A stretch of DNA of 16,126 nt from an uncultured Muribaculaceae bacterium (GCA_910579605.1 CAJTUG010000009.1:45233-61358), one strand, 5' to 3'. Numbered from the stretch's first letter, positions 1 to 7,736 are shown. Notes: generated from the letters alone by a model not told the origin. Program-made: numbers and translations.

Positions 1-120
1 ATTTAAGGGTTGCTCGCCCACTGTCGGGGGGTAGACTGCGCAGATAAATGACGGACGGAAGAGGGCAACTCGCTTGGCGATAGTACTCTTGCCACATAAC
101 CCGGCTTATACTCCGACCGG
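1..120 (+). ncRNA. rnpB: RNase P RNA, 3' part (5' end outside window)
   Basis: This is the catalytic RNA of ribonuclease P, which removes tRNA 5' leaders. The 3' half of a bacterial type A RNA is recognisable: GGGTAGACTGC, then CAGATAAATGAC near 41-52, and the conserved block AACCCGGCTTAT at 98-109. These appear in the same order as in other bacterial RNase P RNAs, where the last block closes the catalytic core. The 5' half lies outside the window. A run of six T at 121-126 directly after CCGACCGG probably marks termination. The identification comes from remembered conserved blocks and not from a covariance search. The exact 3' end is uncertain by a few bases. Confidence 0.85.
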
Positions 121-186
121 TTTTTTCTTTTAATATATTATTGCTCACAGAACCTAATATTATTTTTACACCAATACTGCATTATA

Positions 187-621
187 ATGTCTAACGACGA
201 ATGGTTTACAGTTCCTACAACAGACGATAACGGAAATACTATAATAGTTACAGGTCGTCTTAATGTGGACTCATACCGCTCTAAGGAGCGCAATTCTATA
301 CGTGTAGAGGTAACGCTCCCATATTCGCCTGCCGGTGAGTTGGGTTTCCCTTCCGATAAAGATGCTAAGCTCATGGAAGAAATTACAGATTCTTTTGCCT
401 TGAATCTGAAAGGGAAAAATACTGCTTTGCTCACAGGGATTTATACCGGAGCAGGCCAGCGCAATTGGGTTTTCTATACATTCTCTACAGACTCGTTTAA
501 TGGTTTCTTAAACCGTAGCTTGGCGACTTTTCCGCTTTTGCCTCTTGAAATATATGCCGAAAACGATCCGACTTGGGCGGAGTACGACGAGATGCGTTCT
601 GTAGCAAGCGAAGAATTATAA
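187..621 (+). CDS. DUF695 domain protein
   Basis: A 144-residue soluble protein with no signal peptide or membrane segment. Residues 85-98 (IYTGAGQRNWVFYT), the leucine/proline-rich stretch LLPLEIYAEND near 117-127, and the following W-x-E-Y (130-133) match the pattern of the DUF695 family, small cytoplasmic proteins of unknown biochemical function. The ATG at 187 is the first start in this frame, about 66 bases after the rnpB T-run. I see no good TTTG/TAnnTTTG promoter in that gap, so transcription may start at a weak site or read through from rnpB. The gene ends at a shared inverted-repeat terminator facing the next, opposite gene. The family assignment is fairly sure; the function is unknown. 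Confidence 0.8.
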   Translation: MSNDEWFTVPTTDDNGNTIIVTGRLNVDSYRSKERNSIRVEVTLPYSPAGELGFPSDKDAKLMEEITDSFALNLKGKNTALLTGIYTGAGQRNWVFYTFSTDSFNGFLNRSLATFPLLPLEIYAENDPTWAEYDEMRSVASEEL

Positions 622-634
622 TAATTGGATATAA

Positions 635-681
635 ATCAAAACGACCCGGTTGGAGTTGCATCTCAACCGGGTCGTTTTGAT
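635..681. terminator. Bidirectional inverted-repeat terminator
   Basis: A perfect 18-bp stem (635-652 with 664-681) starting ATCAAAACGACCC, with an 11-base loop. The stem has a GC-rich top and A/T-rich base, so each strand gives a hairpin followed by a T-rich tail. It lies between the convergent DUF695 gene and the phosphodiester glycosidase gene and can serve both. Confidence 0.85.
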
Positions 682-693
682 TGTGTATGTCTA

Positions 694-3087
694 TCAACGA
701 ACTAAAAGTTTAGCACTTTGATGCTTGGTTACCACGAGATATACCCCCGGAGTTTGAGGTGCGTTGAATGTATTACCATTTCCGCTTATAACAAGCTGCC
801 CGGTAGCATTGTAAATGCGGAATTCTGTATCATCGTTTAATGATATGCTTTCTCCTGGTGAGCTTGGATTATGCGAAAGTAATAAGTTGTTTTCTTCGTC
901 ATCTGTGGTTTCAACAATACCTGAGCCTGAGCTTGGAATCGCACTATACACGGCTTCAATAGTCTTTATATCAACATGATATGGCACTCCAGTCGTGCCG
1001 CCAAAGTTGATTTTCAGTGAAGAGAATGTAATGGGATAGACAGAAATGTCGGCAATATCCACAAAATCCGATACGGCTACTAAAACTGTGTTGTCTGCGT
1101 TTGGTGTCAGAACCGGTTCTACGGTTATTGGTTTGCTGCGCAAGCCGTTTCCGTTCATGGTGATAGTGAATGATTTTATTGTTGCATCACCAGGGTTGAC
1201 CACTATTTTGACAGAATCCGGTAAAGAGTACAATGTAGTTTCTTTTTTTAGAGATACCGAAGCAGATCTTGCATTGCTTACCTTAAAATCAAGCTGAGCA
1301 AACGGGCTGTTTCCGGAAATATTGAAATCGCTTATCCCAGATTTTGAAATAGTCCATGAATCGTCGAAATTGTTGCTGATTGGCATATAACGCGACGAAG
1401 CAATCTCGACAGCAACATCAATAGTGCCGCCTATATTTTCTACGTTCCCCGATATGGTTGCCTTCCCTTCTTTTAAGCCTTTTATTGTTCCGGAATTATC
1501 AACAGAGACTATATTGTCGTCGGTTGAGCTCCATGTGAGCGCTGAATTGTCAATGCTCATATATTGTCCGTTTACGAGTGCCTGGACTTCGACTGAATAT
1601 GTGCGGTTATTATCTATAAGTATCTGTGACAAACGGAACGATGGCTCTGCTTGTCCAATTTCCACAGGAATAGTAGTTTTGCATGAACCATAAGTTGCTG
1701 TTAACGCATGAATCCCGTGGCCTGAGGCAAATAGAGTAGAGCCGTTTTCCACAATTGAGCCTAAACCTTCTGGACAGCTCAAAGTATAATCGGCAAAATC
1801 AGTATCTATTAATTCTCCATACTTGTTATATGCGTAAACACGAGGTTTGAAATACCCGAATCTTGGCATTACAAAAACTCCGTGTTGTTCAAAGCGAATT
1901 TCTGCTACTTGAGAATCTTGCGGAGAAACAGCCACTGCCCATATTGCATTGCAGACGGTGCGTTCTTTCCCATCGGAAGGCGAATTACGTATACCTAAGT
2001 TTGAGGAATATAATTCCGAAGATCCTCCGCCATCAAAATTAAGAGCATCCGTACACCCAACGTTTCTCATTATGTCGGCCAAGGCTCGCGACGTGCAACC
2101 TGCCGAAGTTGTTTGTCGTCCGTCTACAACAAGCATCACCACTTTGGTTGCAGATGCATCGTAACCTATTGCCGTACGTGGATGGTTGGCCACAAGATGG
2201 TCTATTGCACCTTGGGTGTTTAGAGTTTCGTTGTCTTTTAGAATCACAGGACATCCGCCCACAAGTTGGTCTATCATTCCTTCCTGGTCAAATTCGGTCG
2301 TGAAATCAAACTCTATTATGTCGCCGACATTAAGCCCTGCCACAAATTCAGAGCCGGTGCCGTTGCCAGACAAGACAAGTGTGTTGTCGGAAAGAAGCAT
2401 GGAGCCAGTAGAAGACGGTTGCGATTCTACTTTACATTTTGCTTTACCACGCATCGTTATAGAACCTTCTATGAGCGACATTTTAACTTCGTTGCCGTAA
2501 ACATTTGTTCCCGTGTTTGTGCCTCTGCTTATGTTGTATATGACCAGTGCATTCTCGCCGCGATCTGTGTTTATCCCGGTGACATTTGCTGATTTGTCGC
2601 CGCATTTAGCGATTGCTTTGAACCACGGATTCCCTAATCCGATTTTACCTTGGTCTGTTGTCCAAAAAGCCGACCAACCATCGTTAATAGCGTAAATCAC
2701 ATGGGAATCCACAACATTTGAGCCAATTGGCCTGGTCCCTCCAAAGAAATCGGCATTTACTCCCGAAAAATAACGGGCTTCGCTGTTTGTGGCGTTTTTA
2801 CACATTGAAGAAAGAGTAGCGACGCCCGCTAATTTATTCGCACCTTTAGTTACTCTAAGGTCTACAGAAGGATCTGTTATATCTGTGGTGGTATAGAAGA
2901 TACGCAGTTTACCTGCACCCGATAGTTCGAGAGATGTCTCGGTTGTCGACGGGCCTACTTTTGCATGGAAGAGTGTATCTACCTGATAAGTTTTTCCCTG
3001 GATGTCCCATTCCAACTTTTGAGCTTCGGCATGATTGTATCCTATAGCTGCACAAAAGAACATGAGGCATGTTAAGTTCTTATTCAT
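694..3087 (-). CDS. Secreted phosphodiester glycosidase (NAGPA/DUF2233) with Ig-like and sorting domains
   Basis: A 797-residue exported protein. I chose the ATG at 3087 because it begins a signal peptide (MNKNLTCLMF, cleavage near AEAQ at residues 20-23); an upstream in-frame start at 3186 would bury it behind 33 polar residues and run through the promoter. The phosphodiester glycosidase domain spans about residues 90-390, with GVNADFF (109-115), HPRTAIG (302-308), VDGR (321-324) and the hallmark DGGGSS (352-357). A bacterial Ig-like type 2 domain follows near 485-560 (LTWSSTDDNIVSVD). Residues 735-797 resemble a type IX secretion sorting tail (FRIYNATGQLV, PGVYLVV). The family includes the enzyme that uncovers mannose 6-phosphate by removing GlcNAc. 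In bacteria the substrate is usually unknown, so cleavage of a sugar-phosphodiester in a glycan or wall polymer is an inference. Tandem stops (TGA, TAG) close the gene. Confidence 0.88.
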   Translation of the reverse strand: MNKNLTCLMFFCAAIGYNHAEAQKLEWDIQGKTYQVDTLFHAKVGPSTTETSLELSGAGKLRIFYTTTDITDPSVDLRVTKGANKLAGVATLSSMCKNATNSEARYFSGVNADFFGGTRPIGSNVVDSHVIYAINDGWSAFWTTDQGKIGLGNPWFKAIAKCGDKSANVTGINTDRGENALVIYNISRGTNTGTNVYGNEVKMSLIEGSITMRGKAKCKVESQPSSTGSMLLSDNTLVLSGNGTGSEFVAGLNVGDIIEFDFTTEFDQEGMIDQLVGGCPVILKDNETLNTQGAIDHLVANHPRTAIGYDASATKVVMLVVDGRQTTSAGCTSRALADIMRNVGCTDALNFDGGGSSELYSSNLGIRNSPSDGKERTVCNAIWAVAVSPQDSQVAEIRFEQHGVFVMPRFGYFKPRVYAYNKYGELIDTDFADYTLSCPEGLGSIVENGSTLFASGHGIHALTATYGSCKTTIPVEIGQAEPSFRLSQILIDNNRTYSVEVQALVNGQYMSIDNSALTWSSTDDNIVSVDNSGTIKGLKEGKATISGNVENIGGTIDVAVEIASSRYMPISNNFDDSWTISKSGISDFNISGNSPFAQLDFKVSNARSASVSLKKETTLYSLPDSVKIVVNPGDATIKSFTITMNGNGLRSKPITVEPVLTPNADNTVLVAVSDFVDIADISVYPITFSSLKINFGGTTGVPYHVDIKTIEAVYSAIPSSGSGIVETTDDEENNLLLSHNPSSPGESISLNDDTEFRIYNATGQLVISGNGNTFNAPQTPGVYLVVTKHQSAKLLVR

Positions 3088-3130
3088 TTTTTGTTTAGAT
3101 ATCTTTAAGGTTGGTTTTATAGAATTATTG

Positions 3131-3138
3131 CGAAGATA
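3131..3138 (-). promoter_or_regulatory. -7 box of the glycosidase gene
   Basis: On the minus strand this reads TATCTTCG followed by CA, one base from the Bacteroidetes -7 consensus TAnnTTTG. It sits 43 bases upstream of the ATG at 3087, giving a leader of roughly 35 bases. No TTTG is found at the expected 19-20 base distance upstream, so the call is moderate. Confidence 0.45.
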
Positions 3139-3161
3139 CGAAAAATATTTGGATAAATATA

Positions 3162-3193
3162 TTTGTATGGCGTAAAAAATATTCATAAATTTG
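3162..3193 (+). promoter_or_regulatory. Bacteroidetes-type promoter of the importer operon
   Basis: TTTG at 3162-3165 and TAAATTTG at 3186-3193 are separated by 20 bases, matching the Bacteroidetes sigma-ABfr consensus in both boxes and spacing. Transcription should start near 3200, leaving a leader of only about 25 bases before the ATG at 3226. That is too short for a cobalamin riboswitch. The site overlaps the upstream region of the divergent glycosidase gene. Confidence 0.75.
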
Positions 3194-3225
3194 CAATAAC
3201 CAAGTTGGAATAATAATATTAATCT

Positions 3226-4380
3226 ATGAAGAAAATACGAATCGTTGCCATAGTGGCTTGTGTCGTAGCATTGTGTGTTTCAGCATCATGCAGACGCTCT
3301 GCAAACACCGATGATACGCAAGACTATGGGGATTATATGGAAATGCCCGATACATTGACATACCATTCGCGTTATCTTTCAATTTCCGATCATAATGATG
3401 GTACAGTGACAGTGAATGTATCTGATCCTTGGAATGAAGGTGCGTATATTGGCAAATATGCGTTTGTAGACCGAGATTCAGCTGTGCCCGATTATCTTGG
3501 AAAAGATGTTGAGATTATACGGACTCCAATAGAACGCGCGGCAGTCTTTTCGTCGGTGCATATTTCGGCGTTCAAGGAATTAGGGATTCTGGATAAGCTT
3601 GTAGCCGTTGCAGACGGTAATTTTTTTTCAAAGAATGATACTGTTCAAACACTTTTGTCGGAAGGTAGGATTATTGATGTAGGGCAGTCCGTCCAGCCAT
3701 CGGCCGAACGATTGGCCGCCTCTTCTGCAGAAATTGTATTGAGGTCTCCAATGCAGAACGATGTTGTGAAATTGGCGCCGGGGATTGCAGATATAAAATG
3801 TATTGACTATATGGAGACAAGCCCGATGGGCAGAGCCGAATGGTTATTGCTTATTGGAGCTATGACAGGGAAAATTAATCAAGCCAAGGATATATTTTCT
3901 CAAGTGATAGACGAGTATTCACGACTTGTTTTTAAGGTTGGTGCATCTTCGTTACATAATCCTAAAGTATTGAGTGAGACAGAGCAGTCGGGGATATGGT
4001 ATGTACCTGCTGGCCAAAGTTATATGGCCAGAATGTTTGCAGACGCCGGAGCTTTATATCCTTGGGCCGACACAGATGGCAGTGGTTCTTTGCCATTGAG
4101 CTTTGAGAATGTTGCTATAAAAGCACTTGATGCGGATATTTGGTTGATACGGAGTTATGGTTATGAAGCGGATTCTAAATCCCTTTTATTGGCTAATCCA
4201 AAATATGGATCTTTTAAGGCTTTGAAAGAAGGAGCTATTTATAGTTGCGATACATCTGTGAGTTCAATTTTTGATGATATAGCGTTTCATCCAGAGCGTA
4301 TTCTTGCAGATTATGTTGCCATATTCCATCCCGACGTTATGACCGGATATGAATTGAGATATTTTAAACGGCACAATTGA
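3226..4380 (+). CDS. ABC importer substrate-binding lipoprotein (BtuF/FecB class)
   Basis: A 384-residue periplasmic binding protein that would deliver ligand to the permease and ATPase encoded just downstream. The N-terminus is a signal peptide ending in a lipobox-like VSASC, with Cys22 the likely lipidated residue; the -3 position is Ser, so the box is imperfect but acceptable in this phylum. The body has the class III (TroA-like) layout: a first lobe with PIERAAVFSSVHISAFKELG and AVADG, a linking helix around MGRAEWLLLIGAMTG, then a second lobe with WYVPAGQSYMARMFADAG, SLPLSFENV and a C-terminal FHPERILADY. Such proteins bind iron-siderophore, haem or cobalamin. The sequence alone does not separate these, so no gene symbol is given. 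It ends with TGA at 4378-4380, almost touching the permease gene, and is first in a three-gene operon. Confidence 0.85.
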   Translation: MKKIRIVAIVACVVALCVSASCRRSANTDDTQDYGDYMEMPDTLTYHSRYLSISDHNDGTVTVNVSDPWNEGAYIGKYAFVDRDSAVPDYLGKDVEIIRTPIERAAVFSSVHISAFKELGILDKLVAVADGNFFSKNDTVQTLLSEGRIIDVGQSVQPSAERLAASSAEIVLRSPMQNDVVKLAPGIADIKCIDYMETSPMGRAEWLLLIGAMTGKINQAKDIFSQVIDEYSRLVFKVGASSLHNPKVLSETEQSGIWYVPAGQSYMARMFADAGALYPWADTDGSGSLPLSFENVAIKALDADIWLIRSYGYEADSKSLLLANPKYGSFKALKEGAIYSCDTSVSSIFDDIAFHPERILADYVAIFHPDVMTGYELRYFKRHN

Positions 4381-4382
4381 TA

Positions 4383-5402
4383 ATGTTGCGGAGAGGTTTA
4401 GTTGTAATTTCTATTTTGGCTATATCCTGCATGGTTTTATTGCCTGTAGGACTCCTTTTTGGTGGAGTTGATATTCCGGTCAAGGATGTCTTATCGGCTC
4501 TTATTGGTAGTTCTGAAGACTCTGTAATTGATTTTATTATTTTTGAGAACCGATTGCCGGCATTATTTGCATCGTTTCTTTCTGGAGCTGCACTTGCTCT
4601 TGCCGGTCTGCTTATGCAGACATGTTTCAACAATCCTTTAGCCGGGCCGTCAATAATGGGTATATCTTCGGGCTCGAGTCTGGGTGTGGGTTTGGTGATA
4701 CTGGCTATGGGAGAGGTTGCAGGTACATGGGGCCGTATGGCAAGTATTGGCGGAGCTTTTATTGGTGCGATAGCAGTCATGCTTGTCCTTATGGCGTTTT
4801 CGGCGATAGTGCGGTCTTCTGACGTTTTGCTTATAATAGGAATTTTGATAGGATATCTCACCTCCTCAGCCATAACTTTGCTTAATTTCTTCGGTTCGGA
4901 GCGTGCGGTTCATTCTTATGTAGTTTGGGGTCTCGGGAGTTTTTCTGGAGTGCCGTTGGAAGATATTCCTTTTATGGGGATCGCAATATCGTTTTTAGTC
5001 GTATTTGCTTTCTGTATGGTAAAGGTGCTCAATGCTTTGTTATTAGGCGAAAGATATGCAAATAGCGTAGGCGTTTCGGTTGATGCATCACGTATGTGGC
5101 TATTGTTGCTGTCGGGAGGACTTACGGCTGTTGTAACGGCATGGTGTGGCCCTATCGGTTTTATTGGCCTCGTTGTTCCGCACATAGCGCGAATGTTGGT
5201 TGCAAGTTCCAATCATAAAGTGTTGCTTCCTGCAACTTTGTTTGCAGGAGGGCTTGTAGGTCTTGTTTGCCAGATTATTTCTGTTGCGCCTTCTTTGAGT
5301 CAAGGAGGAATAATACCAATAAATGCTATAACTCCTGTTATCGGAGTTCCGGTGATTGTTTATGTGTTGCTGAATCGTCGCAAATTGTTATATTTCAATT
5401 AA
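4383..5402 (+). CDS. ABC importer permease (FecCD/BtuC family)
   Basis: A 339-residue inner-membrane permease with about ten predicted hydrophobic segments, the usual length and topology of the BtuC/FecCD family. Family hallmarks are the NPLAGPSIMGISSGSSLG block (residues 84-101), VWGLGSFSG (181-189), the cytoplasmic coupling region LGERYANSVGVSV (221-233), and CGPIGFIGLVVPHIAR (255-270). The ATG at 4383 is preferred; a TTG at 4377 overlapping the upstream stop (TTGA) would add only two residues. Only two bases separate the upstream stop codon from this ATG, so translation is probably coupled. It forms a dimer that passes the ligand from the binding protein through the membrane, driven by the ATPase encoded next. 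Substrate is not determined. Confidence 0.93.
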   Translation: MLRRGLVVISILAISCMVLLPVGLLFGGVDIPVKDVLSALIGSSEDSVIDFIIFENRLPALFASFLSGAALALAGLLMQTCFNNPLAGPSIMGISSGSSLGVGLVILAMGEVAGTWGRMASIGGAFIGAIAVMLVLMAFSAIVRSSDVLLIIGILIGYLTSSAITLLNFFGSERAVHSYVVWGLGSFSGVPLEDIPFMGIAISFLVVFAFCMVKVLNALLLGERYANSVGVSVDASRMWLLLLSGGLTAVVTAWCGPIGFIGLVVPHIARMLVASSNHKVLLPATLFAGGLVGLVCQIISVAPSLSQGGIIPINAITPVIGVPVIVYVLLNRRKLLYFN

Positions 5403-5405
5403 CTC

Positions 5406-6152
5406 ATGGTAGAGGCAAAAGGTTTATCTGTAGGCTACGGGAATAATGTGATATTGCAGGAGGTCGATTTTTCTTTGCCTTGTGGCTGCATGGCGGTTTT
5501 GTTGGGTTCAAATGGAAGCGGAAAATCAACCTTGCTCAGCGTCCTTTGCGGAAACGCAAAACCTCAGAAAGGAACCGTGTGTATTAGTGGCAAGAATGTT
5601 CATGTATGTTCTGGAAGAGAATTGGCAAAAATGGTGTCTATAGTCGTACCTGATACTCGAGGTGCCGGTGCATTGACAGTAAAAGAGATTGTGGCATTAG
5701 GGCGCTATCCTTATACCGGCATATTTGGTCGTCTTACCAACCAAGATGAAGAATTTATATCAAAGGCTATAGAAACCGTTGGGATTGGAGATTTAAAGTA
5801 CAGATATTTCGGCACTCTGAGCGATGGCGAAAGACAGAAAGTTATGCTTGCCCGAGCAGTAGCTCAAGATACAGAGGTTATTTTTTTGGATGAACCCACT
5901 GCTTTTCTTGATGTAGGGGGGAAAATAGAAACGGTAAAGTTACTTAGAAAATTTGCTGATAGAGGCAAGACAATTATTCTTTCTACTCATGATTTACATA
6001 GTGCTCTTTCTGCAGCCGATACATTGATGGTGGCAAATAAGCAAAAGAGAATATTGACTTGTGGCTCTAAAGAAACTTTGATTTCGGAAGGCGTTTTGGA
6101 TGCCGCATTTCCGAATTTGACTTTTTTGCCTGATTCTCTCACATTTATTTGA
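5406..6152 (+). CDS. ABC importer ATP-binding protein (FecE/BtuD class)
   Basis: A 248-residue ABC ATPase that powers the importer. Visible motifs are Walker A GSNGSGKST (residues 34-42), signature LSDGERQKV (138-146, an SDGE form of LSGGQ), Walker B VIFLDEP (158-164) with Glu163, D-loop TAFLDV, and switch His195 in STHDL. The Q-loop position, usually VPQ or similar ahead of the LTVxExVALGR block, reads VVPDTRGAG here, so the usual glutamine is not evident. I recall similar ATPases of Bacteroides with the same feature, so it may be lineage-typical. The gene starts three bases after the permease stop. No terminator is seen before the next same-strand gene. Confidence 0.93.
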   Translation: MVEAKGLSVGYGNNVILQEVDFSLPCGCMAVLLGSNGSGKSTLLSVLCGNAKPQKGTVCISGKNVHVCSGRELAKMVSIVVPDTRGAGALTVKEIVALGRYPYTGIFGRLTNQDEEFISKAIETVGIGDLKYRYFGTLSDGERQKVMLARAVAQDTEVIFLDEPTAFLDVGGKIETVKLLRKFADRGKTIILSTHDLHSALSAADTLMVANKQKRILTCGSKETLISEGVLDAAFPNLTFLPDSLTFI

Positions 6153-6162
6153 TTCTTCTGAA

Positions 6163-6193
6163 CTTGGATAATGATTTGGATGTTATATCTTCA
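6163..6193 (+). promoter_or_regulatory. Possible weak promoter of the choloylglycine hydrolase-family gene
   Basis: CTTG at 6163-6166 and TATCTTCA at 6186-6193 are spaced by 19 bases, each box one or two bases from the TTTG / TAnnTTTG consensus. It would give a leader of about 20-25 bases before the ATG at 6223. It is weak, and read-through from the importer operon is the alternative. Confidence 0.35.
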
Positions 6194-6222
6194 TAAAAAA
6201 GTTTAATGCATTATTGGAAATT

Positions 6223-7260
6223 ATGAAGATTACAAAAACATTCATCGTAGCGGCTTTGGCGTTGGGAAGTTGGTTTGCGGCCGACGCATGTTCAAGGGTT
6301 GTTTACATCGGAGAAAAAAATATAACATTGGTAGGGCGTACCTTGGATTGGAGAACTCCGATTCCGACAAATATCTATGTATATCCACAAGGAGTTGCAA
6401 AGACGAGCACAAATGCTGAACCATGCTTTAATTGGGTTTCCAAATATGGAAGTGTGGTTGCCGTTGGATATGATGGAGGTGTTACCGAAGGTATGAATGA
6501 GGCAGGTTTAGCGATGAACGGTCTCTTTTGCAAAAATTCAGTTTATACCTCACAGCCGGAGGGAGGACATTTGCCGGTTATGAGCATGGCTATGTTTGTG
6601 AGTTATTTCCTTGACAACTTTGCTACGGTAGCAGAGGTTGATGCATGGCTTAAAGACAATCCATTTGTTATTTCAGGACAGACTTTTGATGGTGGAACGG
6701 TTTCACTCCTCCACTGGGGTATTACAGATGCAACTGGCGAAACTCTGGTAATGGAGTATGTAGATGGGAAATTAACTACTTATAGAGGCAAACAATATCA
6801 GGTGCTTACCAACGATCCGGCGTTGAACCAGATGGAGGCTATTAACGCATATTGGGAAAATGTAGGAGGTACACATGCTTTGCCTGGTACGGTTAGAAGC
6901 AGCGATCGCTTTGCAAGGGCGTCGTTCTTTATTCATCAAGTTCCAACGGATTTTGAATATCCACAAGCTCTCGGTGCGCTAAACAGCGTTATGGGAACTG
7001 TGACTGTGCCTTATGGCTACCATATAGAAGGCGAGCCTAATCTATCGTCGACTCAATGGCATAGTACATCTGACCTTACAGGCGGGAAATATTATTTTAG
7101 TTTTGCAGATAATATATCGTATTTCTACATAGATCTTGGACGTTTACGTTTTAACCCCGGAGCACCGATTTTAAAACTTGACACGACAGACCATTTGGAT
7201 TTTGCCGGTTGTGTGAACGATAAGCTTAAGGTTACGGAAGGGTTTAAACCAATGTGGTAA
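6223..7260 (+). CDS. Choloylglycine hydrolase family (bile salt hydrolase-like) Ntn hydrolase
   Basis: A 345-residue precursor of a linear C-N amide hydrolase, a family that deconjugates bile salts or cleaves penicillin V and related acyl amides. The ATG at 6223 opens a signal peptide; a TTG nine bases upstream only adds three residues. Cleavage at ADA would expose Cys23, the N-terminal nucleophile (CSRVVYIG). Other expected residues are Arg39 and Asp42 in GRTLDW, Asn197 in VLTNDP, and Arg229/Arg232 in SSDRFARASF. The loop after GMNEAGLAMNGL carries Phe at the position where Gram-positive bile salt hydrolases have Asn and penicillin acylases Tyr; I recall the Bacteroides thetaiotaomicron enzyme being similar. 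A periplasmic amidase is firm; bile-salt specificity is an inference. It follows the importer genes by 70 bases. Confidence 0.88.
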   Translation: MKITKTFIVAALALGSWFAADACSRVVYIGEKNITLVGRTLDWRTPIPTNIYVYPQGVAKTSTNAEPCFNWVSKYGSVVAVGYDGGVTEGMNEAGLAMNGLFCKNSVYTSQPEGGHLPVMSMAMFVSYFLDNFATVAEVDAWLKDNPFVISGQTFDGGTVSLLHWGITDATGETLVMEYVDGKLTTYRGKQYQVLTNDPALNQMEAINAYWENVGGTHALPGTVRSSDRFARASFFIHQVPTDFEYPQALGALNSVMGTVTVPYGYHIEGEPNLSSTQWHSTSDLTGGKYYFSFADNISYFYIDLGRLRFNPGAPILKLDTTDHLDFAGCVNDKLKVTEGFKPMW

Positions 7261-7267
7261 TAAAGAC

Positions 7268-7323
7268 ATGATAAAAACAAAGACTGTGTATTCGCGCGAA
7301 TACACAGTCTTTGTTTTTATCAT
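7268..7323. terminator. Perfect 56-bp palindrome, bidirectional terminator
   Basis: The left arm 7268-7294 and right arm 7297-7323 are exact reverse complements (27 bp) around a central CG, with the core TTCGCGCGAA. Arms run from A/T-rich ends (ATGATAAAAACAAAG) to a mixed core. It separates the convergent choloylglycine hydrolase-family gene and ridA and can terminate both. Confidence 0.85.
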
Positions 7324-7330
7324 ATATATT

Positions 7331-7705
7331 TTATCGTGTTGCTATAACTTCAATTTCAACAAGGACGCCTTTCGGTAGTTCTCGCACGGCAACAGCCGAA
7401 CGCGCGGGGAACGGTTCTGCAAAAGCTTTTGCATATACTTCGTTCATTGGTCCGAAATTAGCCATATCGGAAAGGAATACGGTTGTTTTAACTACTGCAT
7501 CCATTCCCAAACCTGCAGCTTCAAGGATTGCTTTTACGTTTGCAAGGCTTTGGCGTGTCTGTTCTGTTATGCCTTCGGGGATAAGCCCTGTTTTTGGATC
7601 AATGGGAATTTGGCCGGACGCGAATACTAAATTGCCCAAATCAATGGCCTGGCTGTATGGGCCTATGGCGCCGGGAGCATTTGTGGTTGAAATAACTTTT
7701 TTCAT
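7331..7705 (-). CDS. ridA: RidA family enamine/imine deaminase
   Basis: A 124-residue protein of the RidA/YjgF/YER057c family, normal in length. RidA hydrolyses reactive 2-aminoacrylate and related enamines released by PLP enzymes such as serine/threonine dehydratase, giving ketoacid and ammonia and protecting PLP enzymes in the cytoplasm. Visible marks are GAIGPYSQA (12-20), FASGQIP (28-34), the catalytic-type Arg102 in PARSAVAV, LPKGVLVEIEVIA (110-122) with Glu117, and the trimer-forming fold implied by the length. It has no signal peptide. It lies 31 bases downstream of the yihY-like gene on the same strand with no hairpin between them, so the two are probably co-transcribed. The link with that membrane protein is not obviously functional. 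Confidence 0.94.
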   Translation of the reverse strand: MKKVISTTNAPGAIGPYSQAIDLGNLVFASGQIPIDPKTGLIPEGITEQTRQSLANVKAILEAAGLGMDAVVKTTVFLSDMANFGPMNEVYAKAFAEPFPARSAVAVRELPKGVLVEIEVIATR

Positions 7706-7736
7706 TGTGTTTTAATGCTTAATTGATAGGATATTG

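Noticed and set aside
1046..2695. Several open frames of 60-108 codons on the plus strand opposite the glycosidase gene
   Set aside because: They lie wholly antisense to a gene with clear domains, overlap one another, and show no recognisable motifs or start signals.
3194..3225. Cobalamin riboswitch ahead of the importer
   Set aside because: The likely leader is about 25 bases, too short, and no B12-box-like sequence is visible in the intergenic region.
4364..4873. A 169-codon minus-strand frame across the permease gene
   Set aside because: Its composition is explained by the reverse complement of the hydrophobic permease codons; the plus-strand frame has all FecCD family motifs.
7311..7715. 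A 134-codon plus-strand frame opposite ridA
   Set aside because: It is the antisense shadow of a well-conserved RidA gene and crosses the shared terminator.
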